Assembly (NCBI GenBank): GCA_025351825.1
Contig: JANXVE010000024.1
Span: 1 to 33,798 of the forward strand
DNA length: 33,798 nt
Origin: Chamaesiphon sp. 341R_metabat_111
Lineage (GTDB): Bacteria; Cyanobacteriota; Cyanobacteriia; Cyanobacteriales; Chamaesiphonaceae
Reading direction: 5' to 3'
Below the pieces are notes generated by a model, which worked only from the letters and a program-made list of their open reading frames with translations, was not told where the DNA came from and did no database searches. The position numbers and the translations under genes are program-made. Below, one piece after another: positions 1 through 5,944 of this stretch (position 1 is its first letter; every line of letters begins with the position of its first letter).

Positions 1-118
1 AATGTTGATATGCCTGTGCTAATGTCGCAGATTGTTGGACATGATAACCAGCTTGGTGAAGATGCCAAGTCAATAGCGATCGTAAGTTATGATTGCCTTC
101 AATAACATGAATCTGCAC
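1..118 (-). CDS. Response regulator receiver domain, N-terminus only (runs off the left edge)
   Basis: Reading the minus strand from a GTG at 118 gives 39 residues beginning MQIHVIEGNHNLRSLLTWHL and continuing with HQAGYHVQQSATLAQAYQH. This is the beta1-alpha1-beta2 start of a CheY-like receiver (pattern: VIEDN, LRxLL, hLxxAGYxV), the input half of OmpR-type two-component regulators. The phosphoacceptor Asp and any output domain lie outside the window. The usual acidic pair after beta1 (E-D-D or E-D-N) reads E-G-N here, so metal binding may be altered. I chose GTG because it puts beta1 right after the start; no clear ribosome binding site is visible. The partner kinase cannot be named. Confidence 0.6.
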   Translation of the reverse strand, partial: MQIHVIEGNHNLRSLLTWHLHQAGYHVQQSATLAQAYQH

Positions 119-397
119 GCTTTTTCAAGAGATGATTGCTGATTTTGGTTAGATATTCTCTAGGATTGGAACATTAGTAAATATCCGAACAGTCTAGATA
201 GTGTATACCTGTGTGGTTCGATCGTAACCAAAAGTCTGTGATGGGGATCGCTATTCTTCCGATTTGTTTAAGCCAACGCGATGCGAACTGCAAATGTGTA
301 TTTCCCACCCCCAATTTAACAAAAAGTCGCCTAGACTGTAATAATGTCAGACCGAACAATTTTGATATATCCTATTTAGTATGTCCAGGATTAAGCC
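119..397. other. Intergenic region between divergent genes
   Basis: This stretch separates the leftward response regulator from the rightward DUF6761 gene, so it should carry both promoters. Open frames here are short and resemble no known family. I see no tRNA, no strong hairpin and no repeat. An AGGA at about 388-391 lies 6 bases before the ATG at 398 and is the likely ribosome binding site for the downstream gene. Confidence 0.4.
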
Positions 398-649
398 ATG
401 CTGCAAACTATAGAAACAGTCGGATACTATCAAAAGATTACTGATGCCTTAGTCGAAATGTGGCACCGAGGCTATCGCTTCGATGATTTGCGCTTATATC
501 TCGATGGATATTTAGCAGCACTGAGAAGTACCAATGTGCTAGAAGCGTATCAGATCAATCGGGTCGAAGAGGAAGTGATGCGGTATATTTACGATCCTTC
601 CAACTTTGAGTTACTCGAATTGCAGCGAGAACCAGATTATCGGTATTAA
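398..649 (+). CDS. DUF6761 family small cyanobacterial protein
   Basis: The gene encodes an 83-residue soluble, acidic, probably all-helical protein. The segment RGYRFDDLRLYLDGYLAALR (residues 25-44) and the near-C-terminal YDPSNFELLELQREPDYRY region match what I recall of the small cyanobacterial DUF6761 family. Its function is unknown. There is no signal peptide, membrane segment or cysteine pair. The ATG is preceded by AGGA at good spacing. It stands alone, followed by a long perfect palindrome at 727-806 that could end transcription. The family name is from memory; that the gene is real is more certain than its label. Confidence 0.7.
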   Translation: MLQTIETVGYYQKITDALVEMWHRGYRFDDLRLYLDGYLAALRSTNVLEAYQINRVEEEVMRYIYDPSNFELLELQREPDYRY

Positions 650-726
650 TCAGTGGATAGTGAATGGTGGATGTAAATATCCAAGCTACTTGCATCTTAC
701 ACGTGTAGAGAAATATTATTACTAAT

Positions 727-806
727 CGTAGATTTTAGGGTACCCACGAGGGGCACCCCTACAAGTTATCTGTAGGGGTGCCCCTCGTGGGTACCCTAGA
801 TCTACG
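727..806. repeat. Dispersed palindromic repeat, copy 1
   Basis: Perfect 27-base inverted arms lie at 737-763 and 771-797 with a 7-base loop (AGTTATC). The arms contain GGGTACCC and GGGGCACCCCTACA, and the palindrome is framed by CGTAGAT on the left and ATCTACG on the right. Related copies are at 4055-4115 and 11677-11806. It lies between convergent genes (DUF6761 on plus, glutaredoxin on minus), where a strong hairpin could serve as a two-way terminator. No coding capacity. Confidence 0.9.
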
Positions 807-867
807 CCTAGTAATAGTCGATATGTATTGATGCAAGATGTGAAACGATCGAGTTAGCGATCGACTA

Positions 868-1191
868 TCAACTAGCTAAAGCAACTTCCACCATTTGCTG
901 AAGTTCGCCTTTTTGATATAGCTCAGTCAACACATCCGAACCGCCGATGAATTCGCCATTGATATAGACTTGGGGAATTGTCGGCCAGTTAGAATACTCT
1001 TTTACACCTTGGCGGATATCTTGGTCGGCTAAAACATCGACTGTTTCATAAGGTACACCCAAAATGTTCAGAATTTGGACGACTTGGTTGGAAAATCCAC
1101 ATTGAGGCATTAATTTATTGCCTTTCATGAACACCATGATTTTGTTGTCTTTGATGAGCGTGCCGATTGTTTCTGCTGCTGGAGTAGTCAT
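868..1191 (-). CDS. grxD: Grx4-family monothiol glutaredoxin (CGFS type)
   Basis: A 107-residue single-domain glutaredoxin. The active site is CGFS at residues 31-34, with Lys23 upstream, the WPTIPQVYINGEFIGGSDVL segment (69-88) holding the cis-Pro (73), and the GG-SD glutathione-binding turn. CGFS glutaredoxins are poor oxidoreductases; they bind a glutathione-ligated [2Fe-2S] cluster as a bridged dimer and pass it to client proteins. The gene follows bolA by 43 bases on the same strand. CGFS glutaredoxins and BolA proteins form mixed [2Fe-2S] complexes, so co-transcription makes sense. The length is normal for the single-domain family and the ATG start is unambiguous. Confidence 0.95.
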   Translation of the reverse strand: MTTPAAETIGTLIKDNKIMVFMKGNKLMPQCGFSNQVVQILNILGVPYETVDVLADQDIRQGVKEYSNWPTIPQVYINGEFIGGSDVLTELYQKGELQQMVEVALAS

Positions 1192-1234
1192 AGTTCAAAG
1201 AGTGGGGAGTAGGGAATAGAGCGTAGAGAAATAC

Positions 1235-1492
1235 CTAGTTCTCAGCTTGCCATGTGGCGGGGGTGTAAGTCTTGAGGGCGAGAGCATGAATCGCACCACT
1301 CGCCATTGGTTCTTTTACGGCTGCGTAAACTAGTTGATGCTGTTGGATCAGTGATTTGCCTTCAAACTGAGCAGAAATCACCACTGCTTGATAATGATCG
1401 CCACCACCTGTGAGATCGGTGATTTGAACGATTGCTTCAGGGATACCTGCTTCAATACTGGATTTAACTTGACTTGGAGTGATTGCGCTCAT
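1235..1492 (-). CDS. BolA family protein
   Basis: An 85-residue BolA/YrbA-type protein. The core is LTGGGDHYQAVVIS (residues 27-40), then SLIQQHQLVYAAV, ending in the signature IHALALKTYTP (68-78) with the invariant His69 that can serve as a cluster ligand. BolA proteins partner CGFS glutaredoxins in a [2Fe-2S]-bridged heterodimer used for Fe-S trafficking or iron sensing. The gene sits 44 bases downstream of ndhN and 43 bases upstream of the glutaredoxin, all on the minus strand, which suggests a small operon. It is full length. A DNA-binding transcription factor role, as proposed for E. coli BolA, cannot be judged from this sequence. Confidence 0.92.
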   Translation of the reverse strand: MSAITPSQVKSSIEAGIPEAIVQITDLTGGGDHYQAVVISAQFEGKSLIQQHQLVYAAVKEPMASGAIHALALKTYTPATWQAEN

Positions 1493-1536
1493 TGGGAAAG
1501 AAATAGGAAAACTTGCGATCGACTATCAACTATCAA

Positions 1537-1983
1537 CTATACCAATGAGGCTAGTTGTACCCAGCGAAATTCCCTGTCGCCGCCTAGTTCGATGACTACT
1601 TTGATTCTAGGATCGATCGAAGGTAATTCGGTTAAGTAGGCTAGTTCTTGACTAGATAATACCTGACCGTCAACTATCCACAAGACCAAGCCTTTGGATG
1701 TGGGGCGCAGGTGGGCGAGATAGGTATCGAGAATGGGTGGAATGTAATAGGTGCGAATTTCCTTTTTACCAACGTGGGGGGGGCGGACTCCGTGGACTCC
1801 AGTCAGATAAGTACTAAGATCGCCTAAGCCTCTAGCAGATATCCGCATACTCTCATAGCCAGTTGCCCGAAGTCGCCGTTGGTAGCGACCTTCATAGCCA
1901 CCTTCGAGGGGAGCGTACACACCCAGGGAGCCGGATTGTTCGAGATCGCGGATAAATGGCTTACCAGTCGTAATTAGGGGCAT
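1537..1983 (-). CDS. ndhN: NAD(P)H-quinone oxidoreductase subunit N
   Basis: NdhN is a cyanobacteria- and plastid-specific peripheral subunit of the NDH-1 complex, which drives cyclic and respiratory electron flow from ferredoxin to plastoquinone in the thylakoid membrane. The 148 residues from the ATG at 1983 show family blocks: ITTGKPFIRDLEQSGSLGVY at the N-terminus, EGRYQRRLRATGY, ARGLGDL-YLTGVHGVRPPH, YYIPPILD, KGLVLWIVDGQVLSSQELAY and KVVIELGGDREFRW near the end. An upstream ATG at 2028 would add 15 residues unlike the family. The 1983 start is preferred because the family N-terminus begins there and a GAGGA lies about 8 bases before it. It leads the ndhN-bolA-glutaredoxin group. Confidence 0.94.
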   Translation of the reverse strand: MPLITTGKPFIRDLEQSGSLGVYAPLEGGYEGRYQRRLRATGYESMRISARGLGDLSTYLTGVHGVRPPHVGKKEIRTYYIPPILDTYLAHLRPTSKGLVLWIVDGQVLSSQELAYLTELPSIDPRIKVVIELGGDREFRWVQLASLV

Positions 1984-2148
1984 TTCGACATCCTCGTGAT
2001 GAATCGATCGATTGCTGACGATCGACAATTAGTATTTGAGTGTAGACCGATCGACGATGGATCGATCACTATTCCCTAGTTTTGGTTCTAGTCGATTAGC
2101 TTACTTCTGTTCTAATTATGCCACGAGTAGGGGATTGACGGTCTAAAT

Positions 2149-2889
2149 CTAGTCAAGGATATTGACTCCATCATAGACGAGTGCAACTAATTCATTGTGT
2201 TCGTTGAATTCGATCGCCGTTGGTTTAGGGGTCAGAATCGTGATATTGTCAAACGCCCAGCAACAACCGCAGAATTTGGCTAAGTCAACCAGTGGCTGAA
2301 TTTGAGGGATATCGAAACCAATCTGGTAAAAGTAATCAAAATAGCTCAGGTAAGCAATTCGATAATCTTGCATTGCGGCTGGTAGGGACGCAGGATCGAT
2401 TTGGGGATGATGTTTTTTGACTTCGGCAATGGAGACGCGATTGAGAAAGTCACCCAGCGGATCGAAAGCAATCTTCTGATCTTCGCCAGTAATTGCCCGA
2501 GGATTGCCGTAGGCTTTGACAACTTCCATAAACTCTGGGCTGATTTGACTATTGATGATTCGATCGCAGCTACTAGAGATGCGATTGAGAATTGTAGTGC
2601 CGACATCGACTAAATCTGGACGGTTCGCTAAAATTGTCATGGCAGTGAGCGGGTTCTCCGTCCACAGAATCCGCGATCGATCTAATCCAGCATATTGATA
2701 ACAATCATTAATTGCTTTTTCGGCGAGTTCTCGATCTGTTGTTCGATCGACGAGAATTTCATCCCACCTTTTCCTACTTTGAGGAATAAAATCTACTTCC
2801 AATTTAACTAATTTGCGAGGACCACTTTCCACTTTGGATAGGTATTGGGCTAAAGATTCACTTTCGGCCGATTTAGTTGGGAGATCCAT
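2149..2889 (-). CDS. DUF6745-like protein of unknown function
   Basis: A 246-residue soluble protein. Two blocks recall DUF6745 proteins. Residues 52-80 hold AEKAINDCYQYAGL followed by ILWTENPLTA, resembling the family's pattern of Ala-rich helix, Tyr, Gly-Leu and Trp-x-x-SPL. Residues 208-246 hold GCCWAFDNITILTPKPTAIE and end VALVYDGVNILD, resembling the family's WWWF / PxxI / YxDG tail. Family function is unknown and no catalytic motif stands out, though a CGCC cysteine cluster (207-210) is present. There is no signal peptide or membrane span. It lies 165 bases upstream of ndhN in the same direction; co-transcription is uncertain. Confidence is good that it is a gene and moderate for the family. 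Confidence 0.7.
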   Translation of the reverse strand: MDLPTKSAESESLAQYLSKVESGPRKLVKLEVDFIPQSRKRWDEILVDRTTDRELAEKAINDCYQYAGLDRSRILWTENPLTAMTILANRPDLVDVGTTILNRISSSCDRIINSQISPEFMEVVKAYGNPRAITGEDQKIAFDPLGDFLNRVSIAEVKKHHPQIDPASLPAAMQDYRIAYLSYFDYFYQIGFDIPQIQPLVDLAKFCGCCWAFDNITILTPKPTAIEFNEHNELVALVYDGVNILD

Positions 2890-2994
2890 AGATAAAAATA
2901 AGATGCTTTAAGTTGTAGCTAGCTATACCCTGGTATGGGTAACAGCAAGAATTTTAATAAACGGGGGGTTTGAAAATGAGGGCTGGAGCGGAGG

Positions 2995-3195
2995 TCAAAT
3001 CGACATTGAATCATCCACTGATGATGATGACTTTGACTCGCTCAAGATGTCTACATTATTATAGATAATACCCAAAATCTTTCCTTGACGATCGATCTTA
3101 ATTTTGAAGGCTTGGGTGTAAGAATTGCCAGCTCCTAAACTATCCAGTACCAGCCACAGGATTTGGCTAGATCGGTGATGATTTGGATTTGGCAA
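2995..3195 (-). pseudogene. Short ORF, possible remnant of a larger gene
   Basis: A 66-residue frame opens directly after a stop codon and has only a TTG (3195) as start. It encodes a segment ILWLVLDSLGAGNSYTQAF, then FKIKIDRQGKILGIIYNNVD and a Ser/Asp-rich tail. It looks like the C-terminal end of a beta-rich protein rather than a complete one. The last block resembles the C-terminus of the DUF6745-like protein just downstream (LVALVYDGVNILD). It could be a 5'-truncated relative, a small real gene, or chance. Its start lies 36 bases from the divergent start at 3232, leaving little room for a promoter. Confidence 0.35.
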
Positions 3196-3231
3196 ATTGG
3201 ATTAGTCGATCTGTAATAGGGATGTGAAATT

Positions 3232-3807
3232 TTGAGCTGTGATAAAACTAATTTGCGCCGTCAATTTCTCCAGCAGCGACAGGAGTTACCCGCCCGATTG
3301 TGGAGATCTCAGAGCGATCGCATCTGCCATCAGCTCTCAGTTTGTCCTCAATTCATGGCAGCACGGACGATCCTCGCCTACCACAGCCATCGCCAAGAGC
3401 CAACGTTAGACTATTTATTTACCCACACTCACAAGCAATGGGGCTTACCTCGATCTGTAGGTAAAGAGCTACTGTGGCACCGCTGGCAGCCCTCAGCACC
3501 ACTGGTAACTGGCAAATATAGCATTCTAGAACCCGATCCAGAATCACCCGTACTCACGCCCGATTTGGTGGATTTAATCCTAGTTCCGGCAGTTGCGATC
3601 GATGCCCGTGGTTATCGGTTGGGTTATGGCGGTGGTTATTATGATAGATTGCGGTCAGACCCAAGATGGCGAAAGATTCCCACGATCGGGATTATATTTG
3701 ATTTTAGCTATGTCGAGACGCTCCCGACGGACGTTTGGGATTTACCGCTAGATGCAGTTTGCACGGAATTAGGCTTTCATATACTAGTGAGACAGCCCAA
3801 TGTGTAA
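3232..3807 (+). CDS. 5-formyltetrahydrofolate cyclo-ligase
   Basis: A 191-residue enzyme that converts 5-formyl-THF to 5,10-methenyl-THF using ATP, returning stored folate to the one-carbon pool in the cytosol. Family marks are the N-terminal K-x-x-LRRQFLQQRQ (residues 5-17), the mid-region DLILVPAVAID-RGYRLGYGGGYYDR (about 112-139) with its glycine-rich phosphate-binding loop, and the closing TDVWDLPLDAVCTE. The start is TTG at 3232; no in-frame ATG lies near, and this start gives the normal family length. An AGGGAT about 11 bases upstream may be the binding site. The stop lies 4 bases before the MITE-like element. Confidence 0.93.
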   Translation: MSCDKTNLRRQFLQQRQELPARLWRSQSDRICHQLSVCPQFMAARTILAYHSHRQEPTLDYLFTHTHKQWGLPRSVGKELLWHRWQPSAPLVTGKYSILEPDPESPVLTPDLVDLILVPAVAIDARGYRLGYGGGYYDRLRSDPRWRKIPTIGIIFDFSYVETLPTDVWDLPLDAVCTELGFHILVRQPNV

Positions 3808-3811
3808 ATAA

Positions 3812-4039
3812 TATAGAACCCATTTGAGATCTTTTTAGTTCCTAGTCGAGGAGGGTAGGTTTTGTTTAAAATCGAACATAGCATCGACATTAGATTGCAT
3901 AAACCTACCCCTACAGATCCATGAAGCATTTGGCGAGCCAACCGTAGGGGCTGGTTTATGCTAGTAATTGTCGCCTAACACTATCATCTTCCAACAAAAC
4001 CTGCCCTCCCTTACAAGAAGATCTCAAATGGGTTCTATA
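3812..4039. mobile_element. MITE-like non-autonomous element with 22-bp perfect terminal inverted repeats
   Basis: The 228-base segment begins TATAGAACCCATTTGAGATC and ends with its exact complement; 22 bases match perfectly at 3812-3833 and 4018-4039. Further inside, smaller arms also pair (GGTAGGTTTTGTT with AACAAAACCTGCC, CATAAACC with GGTTTATG, CCCCTAC with GTAGGGG), so the whole element is a long imperfect palindrome. It has no coding capacity. The outermost TA on each side could be a TA target duplication, as made by IS630/Tc1-mariner and some IS5-group transposases. The parent transposase is not in the window. It sits right after the cyclo-ligase stop codon and could act as its terminator. 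Confidence 0.8.
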
Positions 4040-4054
4040 GTTGCGACAACCCGT

Positions 4055-4115
4055 GGGTACCCATGAAGGGCACCCCTACAGGTAACTTGTGTAGGGGTGC
4101 TCTTCATGGGTACCC
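4055..4115. repeat. Dispersed palindromic repeat, copy 2
   Basis: Inverted arms GGGTACCCATGAAGGGCACC...ACA (4055-4080) and its complement at 4090-4115 pair over 26 bases with one mismatch; the loop is 9 bases (4081-4089). The right flank TTAGATCTACG matches the flanks of copies 1 and 3. The left CGTAGAT flank is missing, perhaps lost when the neighbouring MITE-like element arrived 15 bases away. It lies 39 bases before the start of the serine hydrolase gene. Confidence 0.88.
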
Positions 4116-4154
4116 TTAGATCTACGCTACCCACTATCCCCTATTCCCTACCAC

Positions 4155-5105
4155 ATGCATTTCTACCAGTCAAACCCGATCCTCACCACCCTTGCCGAAC
4201 AAGCTCTCGCCAGCACTTGGGCAAAATTTCCCGACCTGAATCGCGAACAAATTGCCCTCACCTGGCTAGTGTACGATCGACCAATTCCCGTTAATACTGG
4301 TGGAGCGATTACGGCGGATGAGTTGTGGAAATATCCGGTAAGGGGTTTCAATTATCGCGGTGGCGAACGGACTTATCCCGCAAGTATTGTCAAGCTATTT
4401 TACTTATTAGCGATGCACGAGTGGCTGCAACAGGGTATGGCCGAACCTTCTGCCGAACTCGATCGAGCGATGCGGGACATGGTTGTAGACTCAAATAATG
4501 ATGCTACTAGTCTGGTTGTCGATACCCTTACAGGTACCACCAGCGGGCCAGAACTCTCACCAGGGCCATTTACCACCTGGAAGAGCCAGCGCAATCTGAT
4601 TAACCGCTACTATCAATCCCTGGGCTGGCCAGAACTAGATCCGATCAATGTCAATCAAAAGCCTTGGAATGAAGGCCCCTATGGACGAGAGCGGATGTTT
4701 GTGGGGGAAATGCGGGAAAACCGGAATATGTTGACCACAGATGCCGTAGCGCGATTGATGCATAGTATCGTCGGTGGTGCCGCAGTGAGCAGCGATCGAT
4801 CGAGTCAAATAATGCAGCTACTTCAGCGAGATCTCAACTGGGCTGGAGTCACCCCCGATCTAGGTGAGGAGAATCAGGTAAATGGCTTTCTCGGCGCGGG
4901 TCTACCACCTGAGAGTCACATCTGGTCGAAAGCAGGTTGGACATCCCAGACGCGCCACGATGCAGCTTATATCGAATCACCAAATCGACAGCCCTATCTT
5001 CTAATTATCTTTACCGAGGGCACTGCCAGTCAAAATCGGCATATTCTCCCATTTATCTCCAATTTACTAGCAACCGCCATGTCTGAGATCGAGACATTCG
5101 AGTGA
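4155..5105 (+). CDS. Class A beta-lactamase-like serine hydrolase
   Basis: A 316-residue member of the serine beta-lactamase / penicillin-binding fold. The active-site tetrad S-I-V-K is at residues 77-80 (in YPASIVK), the SDN-box equivalent reads S113-N-N, and the KTG-box equivalent reads K259-A-G with following SQT. The middle has RNMLTTDAVARLM, typical of the class A helical domain. Such proteins open beta-lactams or act on cell-wall or ester substrates; the substitutions in two boxes make true lactamase activity uncertain. No signal peptide is visible from the ATG at 4155, although the family is usually exported. No good ribosome binding site is seen. The upstream sequence is repeat-derived, so the native 5' end may have been replaced. 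Confidence 0.85.
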   Translation: MHFYQSNPILTTLAEQALASTWAKFPDLNREQIALTWLVYDRPIPVNTGGAITADELWKYPVRGFNYRGGERTYPASIVKLFYLLAMHEWLQQGMAEPSAELDRAMRDMVVDSNNDATSLVVDTLTGTTSGPELSPGPFTTWKSQRNLINRYYQSLGWPELDPINVNQKPWNEGPYGRERMFVGEMRENRNMLTTDAVARLMHSIVGGAAVSSDRSSQIMQLLQRDLNWAGVTPDLGEENQVNGFLGAGLPPESHIWSKAGWTSQTRHDAAYIESPNRQPYLLIIFTEGTASQNRHILPFISNLLATAMSEIETFE

Positions 5106-5223
5106 GGGGATTTCAATGGAGGAAACTATATAATCAATTATTCAGTCTAAGTCCTTACTAGGATTTCGATTGCAAGTAGTTAATTCACATCACCAATCTC
5201 TCAAGGAGTAATCAGCACCTGAT

Positions 5224-5883
5224 ATGATCCCACCTATCGTCACCACTCCAGCTTTACAATCACATAATTCGATTCCAGCCACTCAAACTAATGCGAGTGC
5301 AATCAAAGCAGTTAAAGTAGCTCCAATCCAGCTTGCTGACTCGAATTGGAAAAACCAAGCACCTTTAACCAGCCCCGATCTCCAAACCACCCCAAAACTC
5401 CAAATCGCCCAATCGGAACTACCTGGAACTTCGCCTCAAGCTCCGCCATCACCAAGCATCCGAGATACAGGTAATGGCTATCCGACCAGAATTCCCCAGA
5501 ATTATGTTGGTCCAGCAATTGGAATTGGGAATGGTTCCACCAATTTTGGAGTGGTTAGCAGATTCCCCTTCTCCCAAAATTACTCGATTCGTCCATCAGC
5601 ATTTTTTGGTAACAACAACACGGTGTTGCGCGTGCCTGTTACCTATGATTTTACCCTCGGTGACAAAGAACCATTTGAACGCAATCCCTTACTCACTTTT
5701 CATGCTGGTGGTGGGGTGCAATTTAGTTCCATAGGCGGCACTGCTCAAGGTGACAAATTTGGCTTGTTAGGCACTATTGGTGTTGACATCAATCTCTATG
5801 ATGGGATCGCGATCCTCGCTAGTTACAATACTGATTTTGGCAATGTGAACGGTACTAATATTGGGCTTGGGTTTGAGTTCTAA
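5224..5883 (+). CDS. Outer-membrane beta-barrel-like protein lacking a visible signal peptide
   Basis: A 219-residue protein. Residues 1-90 are low-complexity and rich in Pro, Thr, Ser and Gln. Residues 92-219 alternate hydrophobic and polar residues with many Gly and Asn (VGPAIGIGNGSTNFGVVSRF, FHAGGGVQFSS, GLLGTIGVDINLYDG, NIGLGFEF) and end in Phe, as outer-membrane barrels do. This looks like a small porin-like or OmpA-like barrel. The frame is closed by a TAA at 5209-5211, so no upstream signal peptide can be added. AAGGAG at about 5204-5209 is 15 bases from the ATG, longer than ideal. Cytoplasmic accumulation makes no sense for a barrel, so a 5' truncation or frameshift is possible. Confidence 0.65.
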   Translation: MIPPIVTTPALQSHNSIPATQTNASAIKAVKVAPIQLADSNWKNQAPLTSPDLQTTPKLQIAQSELPGTSPQAPPSPSIRDTGNGYPTRIPQNYVGPAIGIGNGSTNFGVVSRFPFSQNYSIRPSAFFGNNNTVLRVPVTYDFTLGDKEPFERNPLLTFHAGGGVQFSSIGGTAQGDKFGLLGTIGVDINLYDGIAILASYNTDFGNVNGTNIGLGFEF

Positions 5884-5944
5884 TTAATCGATAGTTGGGT
5901 TAGGAGTTATGGTTTTTGGCTCTATTAATGATGTATCCTCAAGC

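Noticed and set aside
1984-2028. 15-residue N-terminal extension of NdhN from an upstream ATG
   Set aside because: Homologues begin at the MPLITTG-type sequence, and the better ribosome binding site serves the ATG at 1983.
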